Positions 28,552 to 38,094 of a stretch of DNA of 64,000 nucleotides are shown here, one piece after another. The stretch spans positions 5,173,430 to 5,237,429 of the forward strand of contig NZ_CP007410.1 in NCBI RefSeq assembly GCF_000585995.1. The letters run 5' to 3'. Positions within the stretch are counted from its first letter, which is position 1, and every line of letters begins with the position of its first letter. This stretch comes from Pseudomonas brassicacearum. Its GTDB lineage: Bacteria > Pseudomonadota > Gammaproteobacteria > Pseudomonadales > Pseudomonadaceae. A program made the translations under genes and the position numbers. The notes under the pieces were generated by a model. It had not been told where the DNA came from. It did not search any database and was given only the letters and a program-made list of their open reading frames with translations.

Positions 28552-29186
28552 ACGCCGCAAAACGCCTGGAAATATTTCGTCGCTTTCACGAAGACAATCC
28601 CGAACCGAAAACAGAACTGGCCTATACGTCGCCGTTCGAGTTGTTGATCGCGGTGATCTTGTCGGCCCAGTCCACCGACGTCGGTGTCAACAAAGCCACC
28701 GCCAAGCTCTTTCCGGTGGCCAATACACCGGAGGCGATCTACGCCCTGGGCGTCGAAGGGTTGTCCGAATACATCAAGACCATCGGCCTGTTCAACAGCA
28801 AGGCAAAAAACGTGATCGAAACCTGCCGCCTGCTGATCGAGCGCCACGGCAGTGAAATCCCGCAGACTCGCGAAGCGCTGGAAGCCCTTCCAGGCGTGGG
28901 CCGCAAAACCGCCAACGTCGTACTCAATACCGCTTTTCGTCAGCTGACCATGGCGGTCGACACCCATATTTTCCGCGTCAGCAACCGGACAGGGCTGGCT
29001 CCCGGTAAAAACGTGGTGGAAGTGGAAAAGAAACTGATGAAGTTCGTGCCCAAGGAATTTCTCCTGGACTCCCATCATTGGCTCATCCTTCACGGGCGCT
29101 ACGTTTGCCTGGCGCGCAAGCCCCGCTGTGGCAGCTGCCGGATCGAAGATTTATGCGAATACAAGCACAAGACCTCTGACGATTGA
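28548..29186 (+). CDS. nth: Endonuclease III
   Basis: This 212-residue DNA glycosylase/AP lyase removes oxidised pyrimidines. The helix-hairpin-helix LPGVGRKTANVV holds catalytic Lys120, and Asp138 is in VDTHIFRV. The [4Fe-4S] cluster loop is at the C-terminus (CLARKPRCGSCRIEDLC). Length and residue numbering match E. coli Nth. It is the last gene of the rnf operon, overlapping rnfE by 4 bp, the order seen across gammaproteobacteria. Confidence 0.97.
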   Translation: MNAAKRLEIFRRFHEDNPEPKTELAYTSPFELLIAVILSAQSTDVGVNKATAKLFPVANTPEAIYALGVEGLSEYIKTIGLFNSKAKNVIETCRLLIERHGSEIPQTREALEALPGVGRKTANVVLNTAFRQLTMAVDTHIFRVSNRTGLAPGKNVVEVEKKLMKFVPKEFLLDSHHWLILHGRYVCLARKPRCGSCRIEDLCEYKHKTSDD

Positions 29187-29293
29187 GGCGCTATTGCTTT
29201 TATTGATCCATCGATTGAAAAAATCTTTTTTACCCGCCCGTGGTTTATCGATATAAGGAGCGCCAATGGCAGTCTTAGCCTGGAGTCGAACCC

Positions 29294-29476
29294 ATGAGTG
29301 CTGGCAAAGAACAACTGGATGTAGAAGACGAATTCATCGCCGTTGAGGCCGACGACGCAGAACCTGTGGTCGTGGAGGTGGCGAAAACCAATCTGAGCAA
29401 ACGCCGCACCATTGACAACCTGCTGGAAGAGCGTCGCTTGCAGAAGCAGCTGGCCGATTACGACTTTGACCTCTGA
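29294..29476 (+). CDS. Small acidic PA3496-family protein
   Basis: This 60-residue protein has an acidic N-terminal half (QLDVEDEFIAVEADDAEP) and a basic, helical C-terminal half (NLSKRRTIDNLLEERRLQKQLADYDFDL). It follows nth, as PA3496 follows nth in P. aeruginosa as I recall, where it is annotated as a putative envelope-integrity protein. It has no signal or membrane helix, so it should be cytosolic. A terminator follows 6 bp after the stop. Confidence 0.8.
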   Translation: MSAGKEQLDVEDEFIAVEADDAEPVVVEVAKTNLSKRRTIDNLLEERRLQKQLADYDFDL

Positions 29477-29481
29477 CACGT

Positions 29482-29512
29482 AAAAGCCTCCCTAGTGGAG
29501 GCTTTTTACTGA
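29482..29512. terminator. Terminator between the PA3496-like gene and the LuxR-type regulator
   Basis: AAAAGCCTCC and GGAGGCTTTT arms with a CTAGT loop are followed by TT and preceded by an A-run. It can act in both directions, and both flanking genes end here. Confidence 0.85.
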
Positions 29513-29530
29513 GTACGCGTGACAAAAAGC

Positions 29531-30157
29531 TCACACCAACCCATTGCGCTGCGCCAACTCGATCAGATCCACCAGCGAGCGGGCATTGAGCTTCAACAAC
29601 AAGCGCGTCTTGTAAGTACTGACCGTCTTGTTGCTCAAAAACATCCCATCGGCAATTTCCTTGTTGGTCTTTCCGCGAGCCAGTTGCTGCAAGACCATCA
29701 TCTCCCGCCCAGACAAACGATCCACCATATCGGATTCGCTGGCATTACCAAGACTCGAACGCACCGTATGCAGCGCCTGGTTGGGGAAGTAGCTATAACC
29801 GGACAGTACCGCCTTTATCGCACTCAATAACTCCGTGAGGTCCTGTTGCTTGCATACATAACCGGCCGCCCCCGTTTGCATGCAGCGCATTGAGAAATGT
29901 CCAGGTGCCTGGGAGGTCAGCACCAATACCTTCATTGACGAAGGAATTGCAGTCAGACGGGCGATAACCTCCAAGCCGTCCAATTTCGGAATACCGATAT
30001 CAAGGATGACAATATCGGGCGTAAGTTCTCGGGCCAATTGCAGCGCATCGACACCATTATCTGTTTCGGCAACAACTTCATAACCATGACGCTCCATCAG
30101 CAAACGTACAGCAAGACGAATGACGGGATGATCATCCACGATCAGCACTTTATTCAT
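29531..30157 (-). CDS. NarL/LuxR-type response regulator
   Basis: This 208-residue protein has a receiver domain with DDHP, phospho-acceptor Asp in DIVILDIGIPKLDG (about 53) and a Lys in CKQQDL. A C-terminal LuxR helix-turn-helix follows (LSGREMMVLQQLARGKTNKEIADGMFLSNKTVSTYKTRLL). It resembles BvgA/EvgA-type regulators. No partner kinase is adjacent, so it is an orphan. The ATG at 30157 places the receiver at the N-terminus as usual; no good ribosome site precedes it. Its target is unknown. It borders the AT-rich segment. Confidence 0.85.
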   Translation of the reverse strand: MNKVLIVDDHPVIRLAVRLLMERHGYEVVAETDNGVDALQLARELTPDIVILDIGIPKLDGLEVIARLTAIPSSMKVLVLTSQAPGHFSMRCMQTGAAGYVCKQQDLTELLSAIKAVLSGYSYFPNQALHTVRSSLGNASESDMVDRLSGREMMVLQQLARGKTNKEIADGMFLSNKTVSTYKTRLLLKLNARSLVDLIELAQRNGLV

Positions 30158-30159
30158 GG

Positions 30160-30620
30160 GCAAATCCAACTTCGCTGTTCGAATTTTTAGAGCACGCACA
30201 ATAGCCTAGTCATTTCTACCTTGGCATGCCGCCCCCCCCTGAGTGCTCGCACCGAGAGACGCAACCTACAAGCAATACAGAAAAATCCTACAAATTCCCC
30301 GGGAAATAATGTGCCATAAATTTTTTAACAGGGACCGACCACTCCTCCTTAACGACCTGTTCCCCCTCGGATAACGCGATTTTATCCGGCTGCGCGCCTC
30401 GCCGCAGAGAGATAAAAGTCATTCCTTTCATAAAAAGTAACTGAATTATCTGCCGATAAAACAGCCACAGTTTCGCCATTCAAGCTAAACCTTATATAAA
30501 AAGCGGCATTCAACCCGACAATTAAAACAGGTTATTATCAGCCCTTAGCATAATACCCACACCCCATTAACAGTCACTGCCCCATTCAATCACGAGTCCA
30601 AATAACCATGAGCATTCACC
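30160..30620. other. AT-rich gap upstream of the membrane-protein gene
   Basis: This 460-bp stretch is clearly richer in A and T than its surroundings (about 33% GC in 30481-30540 by count). It holds one doubtful short reading frame (30288-30479). TATATA and TTATTA-like elements around 30490-30540 could be promoter parts. I see no repeat, REP element or RNA gene in it. Confidence 0.5.
30288..30479 (-). CDS. Doubtful small protein in the AT-rich segment
   Basis: This 63-residue frame reads MAKLWLFYRQIIQLLFMKG and then a mixed charged region ending FMAHYFPGNL. AAGG lies about 11 nt before the ATG and TATATAAGG lies near -15 to -20, so expression is possible. The first 20 residues are hydrophobic. 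I recognise no family. It could be a chance frame in AT-rich DNA. Confidence 0.3.
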   Translation of the reverse strand: MAKLWLFYRQIIQLLFMKGMTFISLRRGAQPDKIALSEGEQVVKEEWSVPVKKFMAHYFPGNL

Positions 30621-31124
30621 ATGAACAAACCTTTGAAAACCATCACCAACCCCATGACCCTTATTGCTATATTTGCAACTTTATCCGAAACATCCGCGGC
30701 TATTTCCCTGCCTTTTCTGGATGACGATGATCGCGAATATTATCTCTGGTTCCTGATCAGCTTCCCGTTCTATTTACTGCTGCTTTTTTTCATCACGCTC
30801 AACTTCAACTATCGCTCATTATATTCACCGTCCGATTTTCGCAAGAGCAAACACTTTATAAAGACCATGGATGAGTCGTCCTCCCGGCGTCGACGAGTAT
30901 TACGGCGAGCGGGCAAGGCAAAAAGATTATTAATGCACCATCATCGGCACAAACAGGAGGGTCCGCAACGGGTCATTTTTCTTGTGTACAGCCAACCGGA
31001 AGACCTGGTTGAGGCCTATCGGGCAGACCATTTAAAACAGGCCACTGGACTCACTGAAATCGTCCTGTACGTCATCTACAGCCGCGACAGCACTGATGTG
31101 ATACCAGACAGGCAGGAGGGATGA
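30621..31124 (+). CDS. Two-helix membrane protein of unknown function
   Basis: The protein has 167 residues. Two membrane helices (about 12-32 and 41-62) are joined by an acidic turn, SLPFLDDDDREYY, and followed by SLYSPSDF and then a basic cytosolic region (SSSRRRRVLRRAGKAKR). The C-terminal part (QRVIFLVYSQPEDLV ... EIVLYVIYSR) is predicted to be alternating beta and helix. The N-terminal pair with a Y-x-PSDF motif recalls a module I have seen at the start of diverse bacterial membrane proteins, but I cannot name the family. No strong ribosome site precedes the ATG at 30621. It lies in AT-rich DNA and is not in an operon. Confidence 0.6.
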   Translation: MNKPLKTITNPMTLIAIFATLSETSAAISLPFLDDDDREYYLWFLISFPFYLLLLFFITLNFNYRSLYSPSDFRKSKHFIKTMDESSSRRRRVLRRAGKAKRLLMHHHRHKQEGPQRVIFLVYSQPEDLVEAYRADHLKQATGLTEIVLYVIYSRDSTDVIPDRQEG

Positions 31125-31166
31125 GCGATCAAGCATTAGCGCTGAAGGGTAGGAAGAGCCGCAAAA

Positions 31167-31198
31167 AAAAACGGCCTGCTCAAGGCAGGCCGTTTTCA
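31167..31198. terminator. Bidirectional terminator between the membrane-protein gene and argG
   Basis: ACGGCCTGC and GCAGGCCGT form a 9-bp stem with a 5-nt loop, with an A-run on the left and TTTT on the right. It ends both convergent genes. Confidence 0.85.
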
Positions 31199-31209
31199 TA
31201 TCACCAGGA

Positions 31210-32427
31210 TCAGAACAGCTTGCGACCCTTGTTCGCCGCGATACGCATGCGCAGGGCGTTGAGCTTGATGAAACCGGCTGCGTCGGCCTGGTTGTAAGCG
31301 CCACCGTCTTCTTCGAAGGTTGCGATGTTGGCATCGAACAGTGACTCGTCAGACTTGCGCCCGGTGACGATCACGTTGCCTTTATACAGTTTCAGGCGTA
31401 CGACGCCGTTCACGTGGGCTTGGGATGCGTCGATCATCTGCTGCAACATCAGGCGCTCAGGGCTCCACCAGTAGCCGGTGTAGATCAGGCTGGCGTACTT
31501 GGGCATCAGCTCGTCCTTGAGGTGAGCCACTTCGCGGTCCAGGGTGATCGATTCGATCGCCCGGTGAGCGCGCAGCATGATGGTGCCGCCGGGGGTTTCG
31601 TAGCAACCACGGGACTTCATGCCGACATAGCGGTTCTCGACGATGTCCAGGCGACCGATGCCGTGTTCGCCACCGATGCGGTTCAGGGTCGCCAGCACGG
31701 TGGCCGGACTCATTTCCACGCCGTCCAGTGCGACGATATCGCCGTTGCGATAGGTCAGCTCCAGGTATTGCGGGGTGTCAGGAGCCTTCTCCGGGGAGAC
31801 GGTCCAGCGCCACATGTCTTCTTCGTGCTCGGTCCAGGTGTCTTCCAGCACGCCGCCTTCATAGGAGATGTGCAGCAGGTTGGCATCCATCGAGTACGGG
31901 GATTTCTTCTTGCCGTGACGCTCGATCGGGATCGCGTGTTTCTCGGCGTAGTCCATCAGTTTTTCACGGGACAGCAAGTCCCATTCACGCCACGGAGCGA
32001 TGACTTTCACGCCCGGCTTGAGGGCATAGGCACCCAGTTCGAAACGCACCTGGTCGTTGCCTTTGCCGGTGGCGCCGTGGGAAATGGCGTCGGCGCCGGT
32101 TTCGTTGGCGATTTCAATCAGGCGCTTGGCGATCAACGGACGGGCAATGGACGTACCCAGCAGGTACTCGCCTTCGTAAACGGTGTTGGCACGGAACATC
32201 GGGAACACGAAGTCGCGGACGAACTCTTCGCGCAGGTCATCGATGTAGATCTCTTTGACGCCCATGGCCTGAGCCTTGGCGCGTGCAGGCTCGACTTCTT
32301 CGCCCTGCCCCAGGTCAGCGGTGAAGGTCACCACTTCGCAGTTATAAGTGTCCTGCAGCCACTTGAGGATCACCGAAGTGTCCAGGCCGCCGGAATACGC
32401 CAGAACGACCTTGTTTACGTCCGCCAT
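31210..32427 (-). CDS. argG: Argininosuccinate synthase
   Basis: This 405-residue enzyme joins citrulline and aspartate using ATP in arginine synthesis. The N-terminal ATP pyrophosphatase motif [10 protein letters not shown] is at residues 9-18. The conserved [13 protein letters not shown] and the C-terminal [14 protein letters not shown] regions are present. The ATG at 32427 gives the usual start [14 protein letters not shown]; the frame extends 48 bp further upstream without support. argF lies 9 kb away in the same window. Confidence 0.97.
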   Translation of the reverse strand: MADVNKVVLAYSGGLDTSVILKWLQDTYNCEVVTFTADLGQGEEVEPARAKAQAMGVKEIYIDDLREEFVRDFVFPMFRANTVYEGEYLLGTSIARPLIAKRLIEIANETGADAISHGATGKGNDQVRFELGAYALKPGVKVIAPWREWDLLSREKLMDYAEKHAIPIERHGKKKSPYSMDANLLHISYEGGVLEDTWTEHEEDMWRWTVSPEKAPDTPQYLELTYRNGDIVALDGVEMSPATVLATLNRIGGEHGIGRLDIVENRYVGMKSRGCYETPGGTIMLRAHRAIESITLDREVAHLKDELMPKYASLIYTGYWWSPERLMLQQMIDASQAHVNGVVRLKLYKGNVIVTGRKSDESLFDANIATFEEDGGAYNQADAAGFIKLNALRMRIAANKGRKLF

Positions 32428-32555
32428 GCCATCACTCCACGGGTTGTACGGAAAGCCGGGAAGTCTAACGTCCAATGCGGATAATTTACAGAGGCGCGAC
32501 AGCTTATGACGACGAAGCGACAGATTATGTCGAGTGAGCGACGGTCATCGCCGAA

Positions 32556-33530
32556 TCAGGACGTGCGCGCAGTCGCCGGGGCGGGAGTCGGTGCCGAGGT
32601 CTTGGCCGGGGCAGCGGCCGGCGCCGGAACCTTGGCCGGGGCCGCAGTAGGTGCTGGCTGCGGCGCTGGCGCTTCGGTTGGCGCCACGCGCTCCAAGAGC
32701 ACGACCACGCGGCGGTTCTTGGCCCGGTTGGCGGCGTTGGTATTGGGTGCCAGGGGATAACGCTCACCATGGAAACGCAGGGTAATCTGCGACTCCTGGA
32801 AGCCATTGGCCTTGAAGAAGTCCTGGACCGCCAGGGCCCGGCGACGCGACAGCTCACGGTTGGTCAAGCGGTTGCCACTGTTATCGGAGTGACCATCGAG
32901 TTCGACATGATTGACGCTCGGGTCGGCCTTGATGAAATCGAGCATCACCTGCAACTGAGCCTTGGCCCGCGCATCAAGCTCGACTTCCTCACCGGGGAAA
33001 CTGATTTGGGTTTGCTTAATCTGTTCGAAATTCTTCGGCAGCAATTTCGCTACACAGCCCTGATAGTCGCTAAAGGCTTTGTTGAAGCGCACGGGCAGCA
33101 AACGAACTTCCGATACCCGCCCGTCCTCGGTGTTGCGCCGCACCACTGGGCTGCGACCGTCCATCAGCCCACTGATCAAGCGACCAGCCTGGAGCTGGGA
33201 GCTGTTGAACAATACATCGCCACTGCCGATCCTGACCGAGCCCAGGTTGATGTCGCCCCTCCCCGGCTGCCACGGCGCCGCAGCCGCCAACAAGGTCGCG
33301 GAGCCGCCACCGAGCATCGGGTTGTAGGCCTTGAGCCGAAAGATGGCCTGCTCACCCGCCCGACGCACGAACTCGCCGCTGCCGAAGTCGGTGATCGGCT
33401 GGCTCAACCGGCACTCGAACTTGTCGCCTTCGACCGTCCACTCAATGCTCTCCAGACGGGTCTGGAAAGTGAGCGCCATGGCGGGAAGGCTGGCAAACAC
33501 ACTGAGCAAGGCTAGATAACGCTGGCGCAC
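32556..33530 (-). CDS. motY: MotY-like flagellar T-ring protein with an extended tail
   Basis: This 324-residue protein has a signal peptide (about 1-19, cleavage near AMA) and an N-terminal MotY domain (about 20-150). A C-terminal OmpA-type peptidoglycan-binding domain contains LDGHSDNSGNRLTNRELSRRRA and NRAKNRRVVVLLE. After it comes a Pro/Ala-rich tail of about 40 residues (repeats of APAP and AAPAK), which looks like a linker-like extension. GTG at 33530 is chosen because GGAG lies 6 nt upstream. The order argG, motY, pyrC, rnt is that of P. aeruginosa. It anchors the stator around the flagellar motor. Confidence 0.85.
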   Translation of the reverse strand: MRQRYLALLSVFASLPAMALTFQTRLESIEWTVEGDKFECRLSQPITDFGSGEFVRRAGEQAIFRLKAYNPMLGGGSATLLAAAAPWQPGRGDINLGSVRIGSGDVLFNSSQLQAGRLISGLMDGRSPVVRRNTEDGRVSEVRLLPVRFNKAFSDYQGCVAKLLPKNFEQIKQTQISFPGEEVELDARAKAQLQVMLDFIKADPSVNHVELDGHSDNSGNRLTNRELSRRRALAVQDFFKANGFQESQITLRFHGERYPLAPNTNAANRAKNRRVVVLLERVAPTEAPAPQPAPTAAPAKVPAPAAAPAKTSAPTPAPATARTS

Positions 33531-33721
33531 GGGAGGCTCCACTGGCTTTTATACAAAGATCGACACACGCTGAAGGCATGACACCTGTCCGGGGCACTGC
33601 ACGGATTCGTGGCACACCTGTAGGAGCTATCGGTAAGTTGCGGCAGAACTTGATAGCGGGTGCCTGAATCGGTCTTTTCCGGTAGCATTCCCCAGAGTTT
33701 GACCCGCCTGGAAGCCCCCCA

Positions 33722-34768
33722 ATGTCCGACCGCCTGACCCTGCTGCGTCCCGACGACTGGCATATTCATCTTCGCGATGGTGCTGTGTTGACCCATACCG
33801 TCGCCGATGTCGCGCGCACCTTTGGGCGCGCAATCATCATGCCTAACCTGGTTCCGCCAGTGCGCAACGCCGCCGAGGCCGAGGGCTATCGCCAGCGCAT
33901 CCTGGCCGCACGCCCAGTCGGCAGCCGCTTCGAACCGCTGATGGTGCTTTACCTCACCGACCGCACCCAACCCGAAGAAATACGCGACGCCAAGGCCAGC
34001 GGTTTTGTCCATGCCGCCAAGCTGTACCCCGCCGGCGCGACCACCAACTCCGACTCCGGCGTCACCAGCATCGACAAGATCTTCCCCGCACTGGAGGCCA
34101 TGGCCGAAGTCGGGATGCCTTTGTTGATCCATGGTGAAGTCACCCGGGGTGACGTCGACGTGTTCGACCGCGAGAAAATCTTCATCGACGAGCACATGCG
34201 TCGCGTCGTGGAGCGGTTCCCAACGCTCAAGGTGGTGTTCGAACACATCACCACCGGCGATGCCGTGCAGTTCGTCAACGAGGCCCCGGCCAACGTTGGC
34301 GCGACCATCACCGCGCATCACCTGCTGTACAACCGCAACCACATGCTGGTGGGTGGGATCCGGCCACATTTCTATTGCCTGCCGATCCTCAAGCGCAACA
34401 CCCATCAGGAAGCCTTGCTCGACGCCGCCACCAGTGGCAGCGCCAAGTTTTTCCTCGGCACGGACTCGGCGCCCCACGCCCGTCACGCCAAGGAAGCGGC
34501 CTGCGGTTGCGCCGGCTGCTACACCGCCTATGCCGCCATCGAGATGTATGCCGAAGCGTTCGAACAGCGCAACGCGCTGGACAAGCTCGAAGGCTTCGCC
34601 AGCCTGCACGGCCCGCGTTTCTATGGCCTGCCGACGAACACCGATCGTATTACCCTGGTCCGCGACGAGTGGACCGCCCCCGCCAGCCTGCCCTTCGGCG
34701 AGCTGACTGTCATCCCGCTGCGCGCCGGTGAAAAACTGCGCTGGCGCCTGCTGGAGGAAAACGCGTGA
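33722..34768 (+). CDS. pyrC: Dihydroorotase
   Basis: This 348-residue class II dihydroorotase closes carbamoyl-aspartate to dihydroorotate in pyrimidine synthesis. Metal ligands are visible as WHIHLRDG near residue 14, the carbamylated Lys in AAKLYPAG near residue 100, then HGEV, HIT and the Asp in GTDSAPH. It overlaps rnt by 4 bp (ATGA-type), so the two are coupled. Confidence 0.96.
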   Translation: MSDRLTLLRPDDWHIHLRDGAVLTHTVADVARTFGRAIIMPNLVPPVRNAAEAEGYRQRILAARPVGSRFEPLMVLYLTDRTQPEEIRDAKASGFVHAAKLYPAGATTNSDSGVTSIDKIFPALEAMAEVGMPLLIHGEVTRGDVDVFDREKIFIDEHMRRVVERFPTLKVVFEHITTGDAVQFVNEAPANVGATITAHHLLYNRNHMLVGGIRPHFYCLPILKRNTHQEALLDAATSGSAKFFLGTDSAPHARHAKEAACGCAGCYTAYAAIEMYAEAFEQRNALDKLEGFASLHGPRFYGLPTNTDRITLVRDEWTAPASLPFGELTVIPLRAGEKLRWRLLEENA

Positions 34769-35442
34769 GTGAAGATCATTTCGACGATGAACAGGACGGC
34801 AATGGCGGTTCGGGCGGCGCCCGTCACCCCATGGCAGCCCGGTTTCGCGGCTACCTGCCGGTCGTCGTCGACGTAGAAACCGGCGGTTTCAACTCGGCCA
34901 CCGATGCGCTGCTGGAAATCGCCGCGACCACCATCGGCATGGACGAAAAAGGCTTTGTGTTCCCCGACCACACCTATTTTTTCCGCGTCGAACCGTTCGA
35001 AGGCGCCAACATCGAAGCGGCGGCCCTGGAATTCACCGGGATCAAGCTCGATCACCCACTGCGCATGGCGGTGAGTGAAGAGACGGCCCTGACCGACATT
35101 TTCCGTGGCGTGCGCAAGGCGCTGAAGGCCAACGGTTGCAAGCGCGCGATCCTGGTCGGCCATAACAGCAGCTTCGACTTGGGCTTCCTCAACGCCGCCG
35201 TCGCGCGCCTGGACATGAAGCGCAACCCGTTTCACCCGTTCTCCAGCTTCGACACGGCAACCCTGGCTGGCCTGGCGTATGGCCAGACTGTCCTGGCCAA
35301 GGCCTGCCAGGCGGCCGACATCGATTTTGATGGCCGTGAAGCCCACTCGGCCCGCTATGACACCGAGAAAACCGCCGAGCTGTTCTGCGGCATCGTCAAT
35401 CGGTGGAAGCAGATGGGTGGCTGGCAGGATTTCGACGACTGA
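34765..35442 (+). CDS. rnt: Ribonuclease T
   Basis: This 225-residue DEDDh exonuclease trims tRNA and other RNA 3' ends. The exonuclease motifs are [10 protein letters not shown] (motif I), [13 protein letters not shown] (motif II) and [15 protein letters not shown] (motif III). It starts inside the last codon of pyrC. The gene is followed by a REPIN, then the convergent peroxiredoxin gene. Confidence 0.97.
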   Translation: MSEDHFDDEQDGNGGSGGARHPMAARFRGYLPVVVDVETGGFNSATDALLEIAATTIGMDEKGFVFPDHTYFFRVEPFEGANIEAAALEFTGIKLDHPLRMAVSEETALTDIFRGVRKALKANGCKRAILVGHNSSFDLGFLNAAVARLDMKRNPFHPFSSFDTATLAGLAYGQTVLAKACQAADIDFDGREAHSARYDTEKTAELFCGIVNRWKQMGGWQDFDD

Positions 35443-35460
35443 CATCGGCCTGGCTCTTTG

Positions 35461-35555
35461 TGTGGCGAGGGAGCTTGCTCCCGCTTGAGTGCGCAGCGCT
35501 CACAAGATCTTGGGGCGGCTGCGCCACCCAGCGGGAGCAAGCTCCCTCGCCACAG
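35461..35555. repeat. REPIN, GTGGCGAGGGAGC family
   Basis: A head-to-head REP pair lies between the convergent rnt and peroxiredoxin genes. Confidence 0.9.
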
Positions 35556-35581
35556 GACTGTGTTGTGCTTTAACACCCCAT

Positions 35582-35617
35582 AAAAAAACCGGCCTGTCGA
35601 GGGCCGGTTTTTTTATG
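35582..35617 (-). terminator. Terminator of the peroxiredoxin gene
   Basis: AAAAAACCGGCC and GGCCGGTTTTTTT arms enclose a short TGTCGAG-type loop. It lies 12 bp after the peroxiredoxin stop on the minus strand. Confidence 0.9.
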
Positions 35618-35628
35618 CCTGGATGCGC

Positions 35629-36231
<603 letters not shown>

Positions 36232-36470
36232 TGGATATCTCCTGGTGTAATAACGTGAAAAACAAGGTCCGTGCCAGCCTGCCACCTCCAGGCGACAGCC
36301 CTGTGACACGAACCCGCTTCGCAAGGACCGACCATCATACACTGCGGGTTTGGGCTGTCTTCAACGGTTTTTCGACGGCATTGAAAAATCGCCGCTTGCC
36401 CCTGCCGTAACAAATAAAACCGTTCGTCAGCCAGGCGGCGCTCTGGGGCAAAGGTTTCAGAAACCACTTT

Positions 36471-36489
36471 GACAATCATTCTCGTTAAC
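36471..36489 (+). promoter_or_regulatory. Fur-like box upstream of bfd
   Basis: GACAATCATTCTCGTTAAC matches 13 of 19 positions of the Fur consensus GATAATGATAATCATTATC. It lies about 50 bp before the bfd start. Bfd is induced under low iron in P. aeruginosa, so Fur repression fits. The remaining gap back to the peroxiredoxin gene (36232-36470) shows no repeat or reading frame that I would call a gene. Confidence 0.6.
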
Positions 36490-36536
36490 ATTAAGATCCG
36501 TCCCAATTGAGTCACAACCAGCGACGGTTCTTACTT

Positions 36537-36755
36537 ATGTATGTATGCCTCTGCACTGGCGTCACCGACGGGCAAATCCGCGAAGCGATCTATGAAGGTT
36601 GCTGCAGCTACCGCGAAGTCCGCCAGGCCACCGGCGTAGCCAGCCAATGCGGTAAATGTGCGTGCCTGGCCAAGGAAGTGGTTCGTGAAACCCTCGCCAA
36701 AGTGCAAACGGCCCAGGCGTCGATTCCCTATCCGGTAGAATTTACTGCCGCTTGA
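36537..36755 (+). CDS. bfd: Bacterioferritin-associated ferredoxin
   Basis: This 72-residue [2Fe-2S] protein has the cluster ligands in MYVCLC near the N-terminus and SQCGKCACLAK near residue 38-46. It reduces the heme of BfrB to release stored iron. The ATG at 36537 is the usual start; an in-frame ATG at 36507 would add 10 residues and is unlikely. It is followed by its own terminator and then bfrB. Confidence 0.93.
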   Translation: MYVCLCTGVTDGQIREAIYEGCCSYREVRQATGVASQCGKCACLAKEVVRETLAKVQTAQASIPYPVEFTAA

Positions 36756-36771
36756 AACCAGCTTTTTGAAG

Positions 36772-36797
36772 AACCGGACTTAATGTCCGGTTTTTTT
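36772..36797 (+). terminator. Terminator of bfd
   Basis: AACCGGAC and GTCCGGTT arms with a TTAAT loop are followed by a T-run, so bfd and bfrB are transcribed separately. Confidence 0.9.
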
Positions 36798-36953
36798 ATG
36801 CCTGTAAATCAATCGCTTAGCCTTCAGACGCGGAACACAAACATTCTTATTCCGATTAATTTTCATTTATTATTCAATAACTTAGGTTTGACACTCGGAA
36901 ATACGCGGCTCAAACTCTGCCTTATACACAGCTATTACAGGGCAGGCCTCACC

Positions 36954-37427
36954 ATGAAAGGCGACATTACAGTCATCCAGCATCTCAACAAGATCCTTGC
37001 CAATGAGCTGGTCGCGATCAATCAATACTTCCTGCATGCGCGCATGTACGAGGATTGGGGCCTGAACAAGCTGGGCAAGCACGAGTACCACGAATCCATC
37101 GACGAGATGAAGCACGCGGACAAGCTGATCAAGCGCATCCTGTTTCTCGAAGGCCTGCCGAACGTACAGGACCTGGGCAAGCTGCACATCGGCGAGCACA
37201 CCCGGGAAATGCTCGAGTGCGACCTGCGTATCGAACGCACCGGCCATGCCGACCTGAAAGCCGCCATCGCCCATTGCGAGACCGTTGGCGACTTCGGCAG
37301 CCGTGAACTGCTGGAAGACATCCTCGAGTCCGAAGAAGAACACATCGACTGGCTGGAAACCCAATTGGGCCTGATCGACAAGGTGGGTCTTGAGAACTAC
37401 CTGCAATCGCAGATGGGTGAAGAGTAA
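36954..37427 (+). CDS. bfrB: Bacterioferritin BfrB
   Basis: This 157-residue four-helix ferritin-fold protein has the heme axial ligand Met52 in [13 protein letters not shown]. The ferroxidase residues are in [10 protein letters not shown], the EYHE segment and [13 protein letters not shown]. It oxidises and stores iron in 24-mers and binds heme between subunits. The upstream gap (36800-36950) is AT-rich and would hold the promoter, with no clear Fur box. It is adjacent to bfd, its partner. Confidence 0.95.
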   Translation: MKGDITVIQHLNKILANELVAINQYFLHARMYEDWGLNKLGKHEYHESIDEMKHADKLIKRILFLEGLPNVQDLGKLHIGEHTREMLECDLRIERTGHADLKAAIAHCETVGDFGSRELLEDILESEEEHIDWLETQLGLIDKVGLENYLQSQMGEE

Positions 37428-37449
37428 CCTTCCCCGAAGGTGAGCCACT

Positions 37450-37488
37450 AAAAAGCCCCGCCCTCTTACGAGAGGCGGGGCTTTTTAT
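37450..37488 (+). terminator. Terminator of bfrB
   Basis: AAAAAGCCCCGCC and GGCGGGGCTTTTT arms with a short loop are followed by a T-run, about 20 bp after the bfrB stop. Confidence 0.9.
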
Positions 37489-37519
37489 TACCTGTGTTTC
37501 AGGCATACCGCAATCCACT

Positions 37520-37606
37520 GTGGGAGCGAGCTTGCTCGCGATAGCGGTGGATCAGGTAAAGAAATGTGACTGACACATCGCTATCGCGAGCAAGCTCGCT
37601 CCCACA
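37520..37606. repeat. REPIN, TGTGGGAGCGAGC family
   Basis: A head-to-head REP pair lies between the convergent bfrB and grxD genes. Confidence 0.9.
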
Positions 37607-37652
37607 AGACTCTGCTCACCACAACCTGTGTGGTGAACAGAACCCTCATGAA

Positions 37653-37994
37653 TCAGGCTTCAGCCTTGTTCGCCGCCGCTTTCTCGGCCGCATCCTTGAT
37701 CAGCGCCTGCAGAGAACCGTCGGCAGACATCTCGGTCATGATGTCGCTACCGCCGACCAGCTCACCGGCCACCCACAGCTGTGGGAAAGTCGGCCAGTTG
37801 GCGTACTTGGGCAGGTTGGCGCGGATTTCCGGGTTCTGCAGGATGTCCACGTAGGCAAACTTCTCGCCACACGCCATCACAGCCTGAGCAGCCTTGGCCG
37901 AGAAGCCGCACTGTGGCGCGTTCGGCGAGCCTTTCATGTAAAGCAGGATAGTGTTGTTGGCAATCTGGTCTTTAATCGTTTCGATGATATCCAT
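37653..37994 (-). CDS. grxD: Monothiol glutaredoxin
   Basis: This 113-residue CGFS-type glutaredoxin (Cys29 in APQCGFSAKA) takes part in delivering iron-sulfur clusters and binds glutathione through KGSP and the TFPQ region. The ATG at 37994 gives the usual start MDIIETIKDQI; GAGGTGCTCC-type sequence precedes it. It follows bfd/bfrB in the P. aeruginosa order, consistent with iron handling. Confidence 0.95.
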   Translation of the reverse strand: MDIIETIKDQIANNTILLYMKGSPNAPQCGFSAKAAQAVMACGEKFAYVDILQNPEIRANLPKYANWPTFPQLWVAGELVGGSDIMTEMSADGSLQALIKDAAEKAAANKAEA

Positions 37995-38094
37995 GGAGCA
38001 CCTCGGCTTAAACTTTCGCGACTTAGTTTGTCGACACGGTGGCGCATTGTAACGGAAAGCCAAGCACGCTGCTCGGTCTGGCCAAGAGACAAAT

